A stretch of DNA of 64,000 bases from assembly GCA_965243105.1 (NCBI GenBank), contig CBDEUC010000003.1, positions 2,542,001 through 2,606,000 on the forward strand, in the 5' to 3' direction. Source of the DNA: WLWS01 sp965243105. Its GTDB lineage: Bacteria; Pseudomonadota; Gammaproteobacteria; Eutrophobiales; Eutrophobiaceae. The first letter of the stretch is position 1; the number at the start of each line of letters is the position of its first letter. Made by a program: the position numbers and the translations under genes. Under the pieces are notes generated by a model. The model did no database searches. It saw only the letters and a list, made by a program, of their open reading frames with translations, and had not been told where the DNA came from. Positions 18,892 to 28,027 of this stretch are shown here, piece after piece.

Positions 18892-19503
18892 ATGGACATT
18901 GAAGCGGACAATTCTGAGAACGCGCAACACAACAAGTTAGCTGAGGCAATTGGCTCGCAGGTGAGGGAATACCGCAAGCAGTTGCAAATGACAGTAGCAG
19001 ATCTGGCCAAACAGTCAGACCTGTCTCCCGGCATGCTATCCAAGATCGAAAGGGGGATTACCTCCCCATCCCTGAATACCTTGGCTGCAATTGCATCAGC
19101 CCTGAACGTGCCGGTTACTGCCTTCTTTCGAAAGTACGAAGAACAAAGGGATTGCACATTTGTTCGGTCAGGTGAAGGCCTGGAAATTGAACGACATGGT
19201 AGTCGCGCCGGGCACATTTACCGTCTGCTTGGCCACAGTATCGGCGGAAAGGTCAACGCCGAACCCTACCTCATAACGCTTACCGATGAATCCGAGGTAT
19301 TCCCGCTGTTCCAGCACCAGGGCCAGGAGTTTATATACATGCTTGAAGGGGAAGTAATCTACCGCCATGCCAACCAGACCTATCACCTGCGGCCAGGGGA
19401 TTCCCTATTCTTTGATGCGGACGCTCCCCACGGGCCGGAAAGCCTGGAATCACTACCAATCCGTTTCATCGCCGTGCTATGTAAGGCGGTCGGCGAAGAT
19501 TAA
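18892..19503 (+). CDS. XRE-cupin regulator, probable control of the methylamine genes
   Basis: 203 residues from ATG at 18892, preceded by GGTAGG; a GTG six bases upstream is also in frame. The helix-turn-helix is at about residues 22-75 (MTVADLAKQSDLSPGMLSKIERG). The cupin is at about 125-195 (FQHQGQEFIYMLEGEVIYRH...GDSLFFDADAPHGPE). It is encoded directly upstream of mgsABC-gmaS on the same strand, the usual place for a regulator of the N-methylglutamate pathway. Its ligand is unknown. Confidence 0.85.
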   Translation: MDIEADNSENAQHNKLAEAIGSQVREYRKQLQMTVADLAKQSDLSPGMLSKIERGITSPSLNTLAAIASALNVPVTAFFRKYEEQRDCTFVRSGEGLEIERHGSRAGHIYRLLGHSIGGKVNAEPYLITLTDESEVFPLFQHQGQEFIYMLEGEVIYRHANQTYHLRPGDSLFFDADAPHGPESLESLPIRFIAVLCKAVGED

Positions 19504-19588
19504 TATTTACTAATAATAAAAAAATATTCCTAAAAGTAATATTTCGTTGTACCATGCTCCCAACATTAAACGACCAGGGAGCAAGTAC

Positions 19589-20485
19589 GTGTGCGGTATC
19601 GTCGGATTATTCGCCAAGTCTGAGGCCATAGAAAACAAGCTGGGTGTTCACCTGAGCAACATGCTTATCGAGATGACGGAGCGTGGGCCAGACAGTGCAG
19701 GTATTGCGGTTTATCGCAACCCGGTAAATGGTGGTACTACCAAGCTTACCGTGCTTTCGCCTTCTGAGGATTACAATTGGCAGGAAGTAAAGACTGCCCT
19801 GTTCGAGAGTTTCAAAAGCGAAGCTGAGTTAAAGGTTCATGCAAACCACGCGGTACTCCTGCTACAGCGCGAACCCAAAGGCATATATGACTGGTTCTAC
19901 GAACACTTTCCCGAGCTATACATCAATAGTTCAGGTTCCACTATCGAGATTTACAAGGATAAGGGTCTTCCGGAAAACGTGTTAAAACGTTTCCAGGTGG
20001 ACAAGCTGAAAGGTACACATGCGCTGGGACACTCACGAATGGCCACGGAAAGTGCGGTAACGATTCAGCATTCACATCCATTTTCGACCGGAGAGGATCT
20101 CTGCCTGGTTCACAACGGTTCCCTGTCAAACCACTACACTCTCAAGGAAAACCTCGAAAAAGAGGGCATCATCTTCCGCACTGATAATGACAGTGAAGTT
20201 GCGGCGGGTTACCTCATGCACCGATTACGCGAGGGCGATAGTCTTGAAGAAGCACTGGACAGGGCCCTCGCTGAGCTTGATGGTTTTTATACATTTGCTA
20301 TTGGCACGAAAGATGGTTTTGCGGTGTTGCGTGACCCCTTTGCCTGCAAGCCGGCAGTGATGGCAGAGACCGATGACTGGGTTGCCATGTCATCCGAGTA
20401 TCGCGCCATCGCAGTGCTACCCGGTGCCGGTAAAGCAGAATGCTGGGAACCTGCACCTGCGCAGATTTACAGTTGGAGTCATTAA
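19589..20485 (+). CDS. mgsA: N-methylglutamate synthase subunit A (class II glutamine amidotransferase)
   Basis: 298 residues. The start is fixed as GTG at 19589: the next codon is Cys (CGIVGLF), which must become the N-terminal nucleophile after methionine removal, and AGGGAG stands about eight bases upstream. An in-frame ATG further upstream would bury the cysteine. Conserved parts are TERGPDSAG and GHSRMATES, with HNGS/DNDSE in the glutaminase domain. It is similar to GlxB and the GltB N-domain. With MgsB and MgsC it makes N-methylglutamate from methylamine and glutamate, releasing ammonia. Confidence 0.88.
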   Translation: MCGIVGLFAKSEAIENKLGVHLSNMLIEMTERGPDSAGIAVYRNPVNGGTTKLTVLSPSEDYNWQEVKTALFESFKSEAELKVHANHAVLLLQREPKGIYDWFYEHFPELYINSSGSTIEIYKDKGLPENVLKRFQVDKLKGTHALGHSRMATESAVTIQHSHPFSTGEDLCLVHNGSLSNHYTLKENLEKEGIIFRTDNDSEVAAGYLMHRLREGDSLEEALDRALAELDGFYTFAIGTKDGFAVLRDPFACKPAVMAETDDWVAMSSEYRAIAVLPGAGKAECWEPAPAQIYSWSH

Positions 20486-20490
20486 GAGAT

Positions 20491-21177
20491 ATGGCTAGTT
20501 ACGATCTGGATAACCAGGGTATCCGTGAGCTGAACCATGCTTTGCATGAATTCAATGGTTCTGATTCTGATGCAGAGTTCAACGTCTCCAATCCCAAGGG
20601 CAGGCATGCCATTGCTGTAGGTATCGATGCACCACTCAATGTCACCATTGACGGCCACGTAGGTTATTACTGTGCAGGTATGAACAAGCATGCATCCATT
20701 ACCGTCAATGGTAATGTAGGCCCGGGTGTTGCAGAGAACATGATGTCGGGAAGAGTACAAGTGAACGGCAGTGCATCTCAGTATGCCGGTGCCAGTGCCC
20801 ATGGAGGATTACTGGTCGTGGAAGGGGACACCAGTTCCCGCTGTGGTATTTCCATGAAGGGCGTGGACATCGTAGTGCGAGGTTCCGTCGGACACATGAG
20901 TGCGTTCATGGCGCAAACTGGCAGGCTGGTCATATGTGGTGATGCCGGTGAAGCACTGGGTGACTCTCTTTATGAAGCCCGAATATACGTGAGGGGCAAA
21001 ATTGCGGGTCTCGGTGCAGATTGCGTGGAGAAAGACGTGGAAGATGAACACCGTGCCGAATTAAAGGAATTGTTATGTGCGGCGGGTATGGATGAGATGA
21101 AGGTGGAAGACTTCAGACGCTTCGGGTCAGCGCGCAAGTTATACAATTTCGATATCGATAATGCAGATGCATATTAA
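20491..21177 (+). CDS. mgsB: N-methylglutamate synthase subunit B (GltB C-terminal-like)
   Basis: 228 residues from ATG at 20491, five bases after the mgsA stop. It is the right-handed beta-helix (GXGXG) domain of glutamate synthase as a separate subunit: repeating G/N-V-G units such as VNGNVGPGVAENMMSG, VVRGSVGHMSA and VICGDAGEALGDSLYEARIYVRG. It is equivalent to GlxC. It probably has a structural role in the amidotransferase-synthase complex. Confidence 0.88.
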   Translation: MASYDLDNQGIRELNHALHEFNGSDSDAEFNVSNPKGRHAIAVGIDAPLNVTIDGHVGYYCAGMNKHASITVNGNVGPGVAENMMSGRVQVNGSASQYAGASAHGGLLVVEGDTSSRCGISMKGVDIVVRGSVGHMSAFMAQTGRLVICGDAGEALGDSLYEARIYVRGKIAGLGADCVEKDVEDEHRAELKELLCAAGMDEMKVEDFRRFGSARKLYNFDIDNADAY

Positions 21178-21192
21178 AGTTGGCTATTAAAA

Positions 21193-22521
21193 ATGACTGA
21201 AAAGAATCCAGAGCATTGGTTACGTGAATCGGCCACTTTTTCCAGGCCGGTTATCGCGGACATTCAACGAGCAGCTCGTACGGGTATCTATGACATTCGC
21301 GGTTTCGGAGCCAAGCGCAGCCTGCCCACTTTTGATGACCTGGTATTCCTGGGCGCCAGTATGACCCGTTATCCCCTGGAAGGTTACCGGGAAAAGTGTG
21401 ACACCAGTGTCACCCTGGGTGGACTTAATGCCAGTAAGCCCATCGAACTAAAAATCCCTATCACTATTGCCGGTATGAGTTTTGGTGCCTTATCGGGGCC
21501 CGCAAAAGAGGCCCTTGGCAGGGGAGCGTCTGAGGCTGGAACAAGTACAACAACAGGAGATGGTGGTATGACTCCGGAAGAAAGGGGGCACTCCGATAAG
21601 TTGGTGTACCAGCTCTTGCCTTCTCGCTACGGAATGAATCCTGATGATTTGCGCAAGGCAGATGCGATTGAGGTCGTGGTGGGGCAGGGTGCCAAGCCCG
21701 GTGGTGGTGGCATGTTGCTTGGTCAGAAGATCAGTGAACGGGTCGCGGAAATGAGAGATTTACCCGAAGGCATCGACCAGCGCAGTGCCTGTCGTCACCC
21801 GGACTGGACTGGCCCGGACGATCTGGCTATCAAGATCCAGGAGTTAAGGGAAATTACCGAGTGGGAAAAGCCCGTGTACATCAAGATCGGTGCATCGAGG
21901 ACTTACTACGACACAAAGCTCGCTGTGAAAGCGGGTGCTGATGTTGTGGTAGTGGATGGCATGCAGGGAGGAACTGCTGCAACCCAGGAAGTTTTTATTG
22001 AGCATGTTGGTATTCCCACCTTGCCGGCCGTTCCACTGGCAGTACAGGCTTTGAAAGAAATGGGTATGCACCGCAAGGTGCAGCTCATTGTTTCAGGTGG
22101 TATTCGAAGTGGCGCCGACGTGGCCAAGGCTCTCGCACTGGGCGCGGATGCAGTTTCCATTGGTGTTGCTGCGCTAATAGCGTTGGGAGATAACAGCCCA
22201 GAGTTTGATGAGGCTTATCGCAAGATGGGCACAGCGGCAGGCTTTTATGATGACTACCAGGATGGCCAGGACCCCAGTGGCATCTCAACGCAAAGCGAAG
22301 AACTGGCAAAGAATTTTGATCCGGTACAAGGTGGGCGACGCCTGGCCAATTATCTCAGGGTACTTACCATGGAAACACAAATCCTTACGCGTGCCTGTGG
22401 AAAAAGTCATGTGAATCATCTCGATCCGGAAGATCTTGCCGCGCTTACTATCGAAGCCGCAGCCATGGCACGAGTTCCACTGGCGGGTACCAACTGGATT
22501 CCCGGTGATACTGGATTTTAA
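21193..22521 (+). CDS. mgsC: N-methylglutamate synthase subunit C (FMN glutamate-synthase domain)
   Basis: 442 residues of the FMN-binding glutamate synthase central domain. Visible are the flavin loop GMSFGALSGPAKEALGRGAS, TTTGDGGM, VGQGAKPGGGGMLLG, GADVVVVDGMQGGTAATQ and SGGIRSGADVAKALALGADAV. The CHxxxCP cluster region of GltB is reduced to one cysteine (ACGKSH), as I recall for the GlxD/MgsC class, so a [3Fe-4S] centre is doubtful. It is third in the mgsABC-gmaS operon. Confidence 0.88.
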   Translation: MTEKNPEHWLRESATFSRPVIADIQRAARTGIYDIRGFGAKRSLPTFDDLVFLGASMTRYPLEGYREKCDTSVTLGGLNASKPIELKIPITIAGMSFGALSGPAKEALGRGASEAGTSTTTGDGGMTPEERGHSDKLVYQLLPSRYGMNPDDLRKADAIEVVVGQGAKPGGGGMLLGQKISERVAEMRDLPEGIDQRSACRHPDWTGPDDLAIKIQELREITEWEKPVYIKIGASRTYYDTKLAVKAGADVVVVDGMQGGTAATQEVFIEHVGIPTLPAVPLAVQALKEMGMHRKVQLIVSGGIRSGADVAKALALGADAVSIGVAALIALGDNSPEFDEAYRKMGTAAGFYDDYQDGQDPSGISTQSEELAKNFDPVQGGRRLANYLRVLTMETQILTRACGKSHVNHLDPEDLAALTIEAAAMARVPLAGTNWIPGDTGF

Positions 22522-22579
22522 TACGACTTGAATATTGATTACCTGTAACTTGAAAAAGACTAATTGAAGGAGAAATCCT

Positions 22580-23887
22580 ATGGCTACAAACCTGGCACAA
22601 GTAGCAAAACAGAAAGGTATAGAATATTTTCTTATCAGCTTTGTTGATATGTTTGGTGGGCTTCGGGCAAAGCTGGTGCCAGCCTCAGCCATAAAGGATA
22701 TGCAAAAAGAAGGCGCAGGCTTTGCGGGTTTTGCTGCCTGGCTTGATATGACACCCGCAGATCCGGACATGTTTGGCAAGCCTGACCCTGACAGTCTTAT
22801 CCAGTTGCCATGGAAACCGGAAGTGGGCTGGTTGGCAGCTGATCTGTGGATGAACGGAAAGGAAGTGGAAACCGCGCCAAGGGTAGTACTGAAACGGCAA
22901 TTAGAGCGGGCGAAAAAAGCCGGTTACCGCTTAAAAACCGGTGTTGAGTGCGAATATTTTTTGATCAACCAGGAAGGCAACGCCATTTCAGATCCTTTCG
23001 ATACCCAGGGTAAACCCTGCTATGACCAGCAGGCATTGATGCGTCGTTTTCCCGTCATTAGCGAAATATGTAATGGCATGCTGACCCTGGGTTGGGGCCC
23101 GTACCAGAACGATCACGAGGACGCCAATGGCCAGTTTGAAATGAACTGGGATTATGATGATGCCTTGCGTACTGCGGACAAACATGTGTTTTTCAAGTAC
23201 ATGGTAAAAACCATAGCAGAGAATCATGGTCTCAGGGCGACCTTCATGCCAAAACCATTTGCCAATCTTACTGGTAACGGTTGCCATACACATGTTTCCA
23301 TTTGGGACAACGCGGGTTCGAAGAACCTGTTCCTTAAAAAGAGTGATGATTTGGGCTTGTCAAAACTGGCATACAATTTTCTCGGTGGCATTATGCATAA
23401 CGCCACTGCGCTTTGTGCAATTTTCAATCCCACCATCAATAGCTACAAGCGAATTGATGCACCAAGAACGTCATCCGGCGCGACCTGGTCACCCAGCTCT
23501 GTAACCTATACCGGTAATAATCGCACACACATGATACGTGTTCCTGACCAGGGTCGATTCGAGCTACGCCTGATGGATGGCTCAACCAATCCTTATCTTT
23601 CACAGGCCGCCGTACTGGCAGCAGGTTTGGACGGTATTGAGAACAAGCGGGATCCAGGTAAACCCCTGCACATCGACATGTATGCAGAAGGGCACAAGAT
23701 AAAATCAGCTCAGAAGCTTCCGGCAACTTTACTCGACGCATTGCGGCTGCTGGACAAAAGCAAGGTACTTAGAAGTGGACTGGGAGATGAAGTTATCGAT
23801 TCCTTTGTGAAGCTAAAAATGCAGGATTGGAGTGCCTATACCTCTCATTTGAGTGACTGGGAGCGACAAAATACTCTTGACTGTTAG
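22580..23887 (+). CDS. gmaS: Gamma-glutamylmethylamide synthetase
   Basis: 435 residues of the glutamine synthetase family, type III/GlnT branch, preceded by a strong ribosome site (GAAGGAG). ATP and metal motifs: GVECEYFLI, HEDANGQFEMNW, KPFANLTGNGCHTHVS, NPTINSYKR and the late RFELRLMDGSTNPYL. The close operon with mgsABC and an Amt transporter identifies it as GmaS, which ligates methylamine to glutamate with ATP, rather than ordinary glutamine synthetase. Gamma-glutamylmethylamide is then a methylamine donor to N-methylglutamate. Confidence 0.88.
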   Translation: MATNLAQVAKQKGIEYFLISFVDMFGGLRAKLVPASAIKDMQKEGAGFAGFAAWLDMTPADPDMFGKPDPDSLIQLPWKPEVGWLAADLWMNGKEVETAPRVVLKRQLERAKKAGYRLKTGVECEYFLINQEGNAISDPFDTQGKPCYDQQALMRRFPVISEICNGMLTLGWGPYQNDHEDANGQFEMNWDYDDALRTADKHVFFKYMVKTIAENHGLRATFMPKPFANLTGNGCHTHVSIWDNAGSKNLFLKKSDDLGLSKLAYNFLGGIMHNATALCAIFNPTINSYKRIDAPRTSSGATWSPSSVTYTGNNRTHMIRVPDQGRFELRLMDGSTNPYLSQAAVLAAGLDGIENKRDPGKPLHIDMYAEGHKIKSAQKLPATLLDALRLLDKSKVLRSGLGDEVIDSFVKLKMQDWSAYTSHLSDWERQNTLDC

Positions 23888-23935
23888 CAAGACCGGATCT
23901 TGATTTCCTCCTCAACAAGAAGTCAGGGCCTTGAC

Positions 23936-23979
23936 GGTGGCCGTCTCCCCCCGACGGTCACCACCTTTAACTCTTTTTG
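23936..23979 (+). terminator. Hairpin with T-rich tail between gmaS and amt
   Basis: Arms GGTGGCCGTC (23936-23945) and GACGGTCACC (23953-23962) pair with one mismatch around a C-rich loop. A T-rich stretch including CTCTTTTTG follows. It may attenuate transcription into amt or act as a weak terminator. Confidence 0.4.
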
Positions 23980-23981
23980 TT

Positions 23982-25382
23982 ATGGAAAATGAACTCAGTG
24001 CCTTTCGAGTAATTTTTACCGAGTTTTACTACTGGGTCACCGTGGTATTCATGTTTCTTATTCACGTTGGTTTTTGTGTCTATGAGGTTGGCGCGTCAAG
24101 ACACAAAAATCATCTGCATACTCTGATGAAGAACACCATGGTGGTGCCGCTGATTACCCTGACCTTTTTCCTGTTTGGTTGGTGGATTTATTTTGCCTTT
24201 GCCAATGGCCCCGGGATTACTGGTGGCGTGATTGAGGCACCCTGGGCGCTACCCTGGAGTGAGCTGATGGGCGCACACCTTGGCGGCACACCGGTACAGG
24301 ACGCGATCACTGGTGCGGACGCCCAAGCCTGGGCCAGGTTGAATGGTGTATTCTGGGCGGCGTTTTTGCTTTTTTCATGGACCGCCGCTTCCATAGTATC
24401 CGGTGCATGCATAGAGCGTATAAGACCCAATGCTTTCTGGATACTGGCAGTGCTCATTGGTTCGGTACTCTGGATTATTGACGCCGCCTGGGGCTGGCAT
24501 CCTGACGGCTGGATGGTACAAGTGCTCGGCTACCATGATGCCTACGCCTCGGGAGTGATACACGCTATCGCCGGTGGCTTTGCACTAGGTATACTTTTTG
24601 TACTTGGACCGCGAATAGGCAAATTTGCCAAAGACGGTACACCGCGAAAAATCATTCCTCACAATACCTGGTTTGTGACAGTTGGCTTATTCCTGATCTA
24701 TACGGGTTTCTGGGGATTTTACGCCGCCTGCAATGTGCCAATGATAGATATCCAGGAAGGAGAGGGGGTTCTTTTTTCAGCAACAAACATCTACCTCGGG
24801 CCTACAACACTTTCAGCGATCACCTTTAACTTCCTGTTGTCCCTATGTGGCGGAATGATGGCAGGCTACATAGTTTCTAAAGCAGATCCCATCTGGACCT
24901 ATAACGCCGGTCTTGCCGGTATCATAGCAGCGTCGGCCGGTAACGATCTCTATCACCCTTTGCAGGCCCTGTTAATTTCCGCAATCGGTGTCGTATTTGC
25001 TTACCGCCTGAACAGCTTCATGGAAAGGCGATTCAAAATTGATGATCCTGTCAGCGCGGTTGCGGTTCACGGCTATGCAGGATTTTTCGGCGTCTGTGCG
25101 GCAGGGTTTATACTGTGGGGTTACCCCACTTCACCAAATCCGAACTACGCCCTGATTACGCCCTGGGGACAGTTTATGGGTGCGTTAATCATGTTTGGCT
25201 TGTTGGGTTTTTTACCTGGTTTCCTGGTAGCAAAAATTTTGAATCATCTTGGCATGCTGCGTATACCAAGGGAGATTGAACTCGTTGGACTGGATATTCT
25301 TCATGAGCTGGAAGCCGAGGAAAGTGCACGCGAGGTGGCAAACATGGAACAGGAAGAAGCCGAAAAGATTGGCATAAAGTAA
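23982..25382 (+). CDS. amt: Ammonium/methylammonium transporter (Amt family, divergent)
   Basis: 466 residues from ATG at 23982; the longer TTG-started frame at 23931 runs through the hairpin and was rejected. About eleven membrane segments are visible. Amt pore features remain: an aspartate eight residues before the first histidine (DAYASGVIH) and the second pore histidine in AVAVHGYAGFFGV, the twin-histidine pair. The usual DFAGG sequence is altered to DAYASG. Behind gmaS it is likely to import methylammonium or recover ammonium from this pathway. The C-terminus is charged and long. Confidence 0.85.
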   Translation: MENELSAFRVIFTEFYYWVTVVFMFLIHVGFCVYEVGASRHKNHLHTLMKNTMVVPLITLTFFLFGWWIYFAFANGPGITGGVIEAPWALPWSELMGAHLGGTPVQDAITGADAQAWARLNGVFWAAFLLFSWTAASIVSGACIERIRPNAFWILAVLIGSVLWIIDAAWGWHPDGWMVQVLGYHDAYASGVIHAIAGGFALGILFVLGPRIGKFAKDGTPRKIIPHNTWFVTVGLFLIYTGFWGFYAACNVPMIDIQEGEGVLFSATNIYLGPTTLSAITFNFLLSLCGGMMAGYIVSKADPIWTYNAGLAGIIAASAGNDLYHPLQALLISAIGVVFAYRLNSFMERRFKIDDPVSAVAVHGYAGFFGVCAAGFILWGYPTSPNPNYALITPWGQFMGALIMFGLLGFLPGFLVAKILNHLGMLRIPREIELVGLDILHELEAEESAREVANMEQEEAEKIGIK

Positions 25383-25410
25383 ATCTGCTGTATTATCGGG
25401 AGTATTTCAC

Positions 25411-25647
25411 ATGTCCACGGGAAACATCGAAACATTAGGCGGTCAATTATCGGAAATAGGTCCGCTATATCCCTTTGTTGGAACTGAATTTGTTTTAGTT
25501 ATCCTGGCGTATGTGTTTTGGATAGCCTGGCATGCCTGGCAATTTCACTTGGAAAAGAAGGAGTACCAGGAGGAATTGGAACGTTATGTCACTAAAGATG
25601 TACTTGGGCGAGTTTTGAAAAGAGAAAAAGAGGATTCGGGAATATAA
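25411..25647 (+). CDS. Small single-span membrane protein after amt
   Basis: 78 residues. One transmembrane segment at about 25-45 (FVLVILAYVFWIAWHAW), then a charged helical tail rich in E, K and R. It is 28 bases after the Amt stop with GGGAG at a normal distance. I do not recognise a family. Its position suggests an accessory subunit or regulator of the transporter, which is inference only. Confidence 0.6.
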   Translation: MSTGNIETLGGQLSEIGPLYPFVGTEFVLVILAYVFWIAWHAWQFHLEKKEYQEELERYVTKDVLGRVLKREKEDSGI

Positions 25648-25675
25648 CCCACGGCCCCCTGCGGGTCCGTGGGTT
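25646..25675. terminator. Hairpin between convergent genes
   Basis: Perfect nine-base arms AACCCACGG (25646-25654) and CCGTGGGTT (25667-25675) lie between the small membrane protein gene and the convergent aldolase gene. T-runs are poor on both sides, so termination efficiency is uncertain. Confidence 0.5.
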
Positions 25676-25686
25676 AAATAAAGGAA

Positions 25687-26580
25687 TCAGGTTCTGGATG
25701 CCTGGAAAATACTTTCTATGGAACTGTCTATGGTGCCATTAAATTCATCATCAGACTGCTGCGCCGATAAGCCTTCCGTGAGCGCTCTTGAAAAACTCGC
25801 AATCATGCCATTTTGACGGGACAACCTCTCATTGGCTTCTTCACGGCTATATCCTCCCGAAAGCGCCACAACTTTGAGCACGTTTGGATGATTGATGCAA
25901 TCCTGGTAGAGATTATCTTTTTCCGGTAAGGTCAATTTCAACATAACCATCTTACTATCAGGTAATTCATCCAGTTGTTTCATGATATTGGCTTTCAGTA
26001 GCTCTTCCGCTTCAGCTTTATCCGGGCAATGGATGTCCACCTCGGGTTCAATAATGGGAACAAGTCCAGCTTCAACGATCTGCATGCCAATCTCGAACTG
26101 CTGATTGACAACCCTGGTGATGGCGTCCGGATTGGCCTGTTTAATCACCGAACGCATCTTGGTGCCAAATACCCCTTTGGTCCTGGCCCGTTGAAGCAGA
26201 TCAGCCAAATCCGGCATGGGTTTCATTACCTGCACACCATCTTCTTCATCCGCCAGCCCCTTGTCGACTTTTAATATAGGGACGACATTTTTTTCTTCCC
26301 AGAGGTAAGACACGGAAGACTTGCCTTCAATATCCCTGTCCATGGTATTTTCAAAAAGAATAGCGCAAAGAATGCGATCTCCGTTGAAGGCAGGGCTGGT
26401 GACAATACGTGTACGCATGTCATGTACCAGGTTGAACATTTCTTCATCATTGGCATAGGCATCTTCTTCCACGCCATACAAGCGCAGTGCCTTTGGTGTG
26501 CTACCACCACTTTGATCCAGTGCAGCTATGAAGCCGTCCTGGTTACGAATTTTTTCCTGTTGTTGTTCAAAGTCACTCAT
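25687..26580 (-). CDS. fda: Class I fructose-bisphosphate aldolase
   Basis: 297 residues, the normal bacterial class I length. FIAALDQSGGSTPKAL near the start, FENTMDRDIEG, VPIIEPEVD, MVMLKLTLPEKDN (expected Schiff-base lysine) and VVALSGGYSREEAN identify it. It cleaves fructose 1,6-bisphosphate to triose phosphates. It lies on the opposite strand between the two halves of the N-methylglutamate pathway and is divergent from mgdABCD. A role in carbon from C1 units is possible but ordinary glycolysis or gluconeogenesis suffices. Confidence 0.88.
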   Translation of the reverse strand: MSDFEQQQEKIRNQDGFIAALDQSGGSTPKALRLYGVEEDAYANDEEMFNLVHDMRTRIVTSPAFNGDRILCAILFENTMDRDIEGKSSVSYLWEEKNVVPILKVDKGLADEEDGVQVMKPMPDLADLLQRARTKGVFGTKMRSVIKQANPDAITRVVNQQFEIGMQIVEAGLVPIIEPEVDIHCPDKAEAEELLKANIMKQLDELPDSKMVMLKLTLPEKDNLYQDCINHPNVLKVVALSGGYSREEANERLSRQNGMIASFSRALTEGLSAQQSDDEFNGTIDSSIESIFQASRT

Positions 26581-26721
26581 GTTTAACTCTATTGGGTTGA
26601 TAAAAATGGGTTGCCTAGGTTATTACATTCGCCTGCTTATGTCTTTCTTTCTCAATGCCTTGTGTGAACTGTGTCAGACCCTTCAGGGTAGCAATAGCAG
26701 CTTAGATTTAATGGATATATA

Positions 26722-26740
26722 ATTTGCCTATAAGGCAAAT
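26722..26740. promoter_or_regulatory. Perfect 19-base palindrome upstream of mgdABCD
   Basis: Arms ATTTGCCT and AGGCAAAT flank a three-base ATA centre. It lies 48 bases before the mgdA start and in the divergent region with the aldolase gene. TTGCCT within it could serve as a -35, with CATTAT at 26747 as -10 (17-base spacing), so a bound protein would block the promoter. It is a candidate operator for the XRE-cupin protein encoded at 18892. Confidence 0.55.
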
Positions 26741-26787
26741 ATTTTGCATTATAGTAAAAATTACATCTACAGGAATGTTGTCCCTAA

Positions 26788-28026
26788 ATGCCCCTGGCAC
26801 TCCTTAAAGCCGGACTGAAAAACGTAGCGGATCCTCGACACCTCCCCAGGGCCAAGGCACTGAAGTCCGCATATGATGTGGTGATTATTGGAGCGGGTGG
26901 CCATGGCCTGGCGGCTGCCTACTACCTCGCCAGGTATCATGGCATCACAAATATTGCGGTTCTCGACAAGGGCTACCTGGCTGGTGGCAACACCGCTCGC
27001 AACACTGCCATTATTCGTTCCAACTACCTTACCGAGGAAGGGGTGAGGTTTTACGATGAATCAGTTCGTCTTTACCAGGACCTCAGCCATGAACTGGATT
27101 ACAACATCCTTTACTCGGAACGCGGGCACCTGACCCTGGCGCATACAGATGCGTCCCTGCGGACTGCCCGTTGGCGCGCCGAGGTGAACAAGCACCTCGG
27201 CGTAGATTCCGAGCTGGTTTACCCGGATGAAATTGCCAGGCTATGTCCTGAACTAAATCTTTCTAGCGAAGTTCGCTATCCCATTCTTGGCGCTCTGTAT
27301 CACCCACCTGGTGCCATCGCACGTCATGATGCGGTGGCATGGGGGTACGCACGACGTGCGGCGCAGATGGGTGTCGAGATTCACACGCATACCGAGGTAA
27401 CGGGCATAAACATAAGCAACAATAGGGTCACCGGGGTTAAGACCAGTCGCGGTGAGATTCAATGTGGCAAGGTGCTGCAGGCTGTTGCCGGTATGAGTTC
27501 CGAGGTGGCACGTCTCGCAGGTTTTAAACTGCCCATCACTACCATTCCCTTGCAGGCTTGTGTATCGGAACCAGTAAAACCGTTTCTCGATCCGATCATC
27601 GTGTCGGGTTCTCTGCATGTATACGTGTCCCAGTCATCTCGAGGTGAACTGGTGATGGGGGCTTCTGCCGATCCCTACCCGCTTTACTCGACCCGCTCGA
27701 CCCTGGGTATGAAAGAGGAACTTATGACGCACCTGCTGGACTTGTTTCCTTTTGTTGGCAAATTGCGGGTACTCAGGCAGTGGGCCGGGCTTGCTGATAT
27801 GACACCGGACTTCAGCCCGGTAATGGGGCTGACACCGGTTGAGAATTATTACATTGATTCAGGTTGGGGTACCTGGGGATTCAAGGCCACACCGGTAAGT
27901 GGCAAACGTATGGCAGAGACCATTGCCACCGGCAAAGTACCTGATTTGATCAAGCCTTTCGAGTTGGAGCGGTTTTATCGGCTTGATCAAGTTGGGGAAC
28001 GGGGTGCGGCCTCGGTAGGCCATTGA
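26788..28026 (+). CDS. mgdA: N-methylglutamate dehydrogenase subunit A (SoxB-like)
   Basis: 412 residues, homologous to the beta subunit of heterotetrameric sarcosine oxidase. The FAD motif is VVIIGAGGHGLAAAYYLARYHG; IARHDAVAWGYAR contains the histidine that holds covalent FMN in SoxB; the C-terminus has WGTWGFKATPVSGKRMAE. It oxidises N-methylglutamate to glutamate, with the methyl group leaving as a one-carbon unit. It is the first gene of mgdABCD. Sarcosine oxidase itself is the alternative, but the neighbouring mgsABC and gmaS decide against it. Confidence 0.87.
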   Translation: MPLALLKAGLKNVADPRHLPRAKALKSAYDVVIIGAGGHGLAAAYYLARYHGITNIAVLDKGYLAGGNTARNTAIIRSNYLTEEGVRFYDESVRLYQDLSHELDYNILYSERGHLTLAHTDASLRTARWRAEVNKHLGVDSELVYPDEIARLCPELNLSSEVRYPILGALYHPPGAIARHDAVAWGYARRAAQMGVEIHTHTEVTGINISNNRVTGVKTSRGEIQCGKVLQAVAGMSSEVARLAGFKLPITTIPLQACVSEPVKPFLDPIIVSGSLHVYVSQSSRGELVMGASADPYPLYSTRSTLGMKEELMTHLLDLFPFVGKLRVLRQWAGLADMTPDFSPVMGLTPVENYYIDSGWGTWGFKATPVSGKRMAETIATGKVPDLIKPFELERFYRLDQVGERGAASVGH

Positions 28027-28027
28027 T

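Noticed and set aside
19547..19588. Upstream start for mgsA
   Set aside because: Class II glutamine amidotransferases need an N-terminal cysteine directly after the start; only GTG 19589 provides it.
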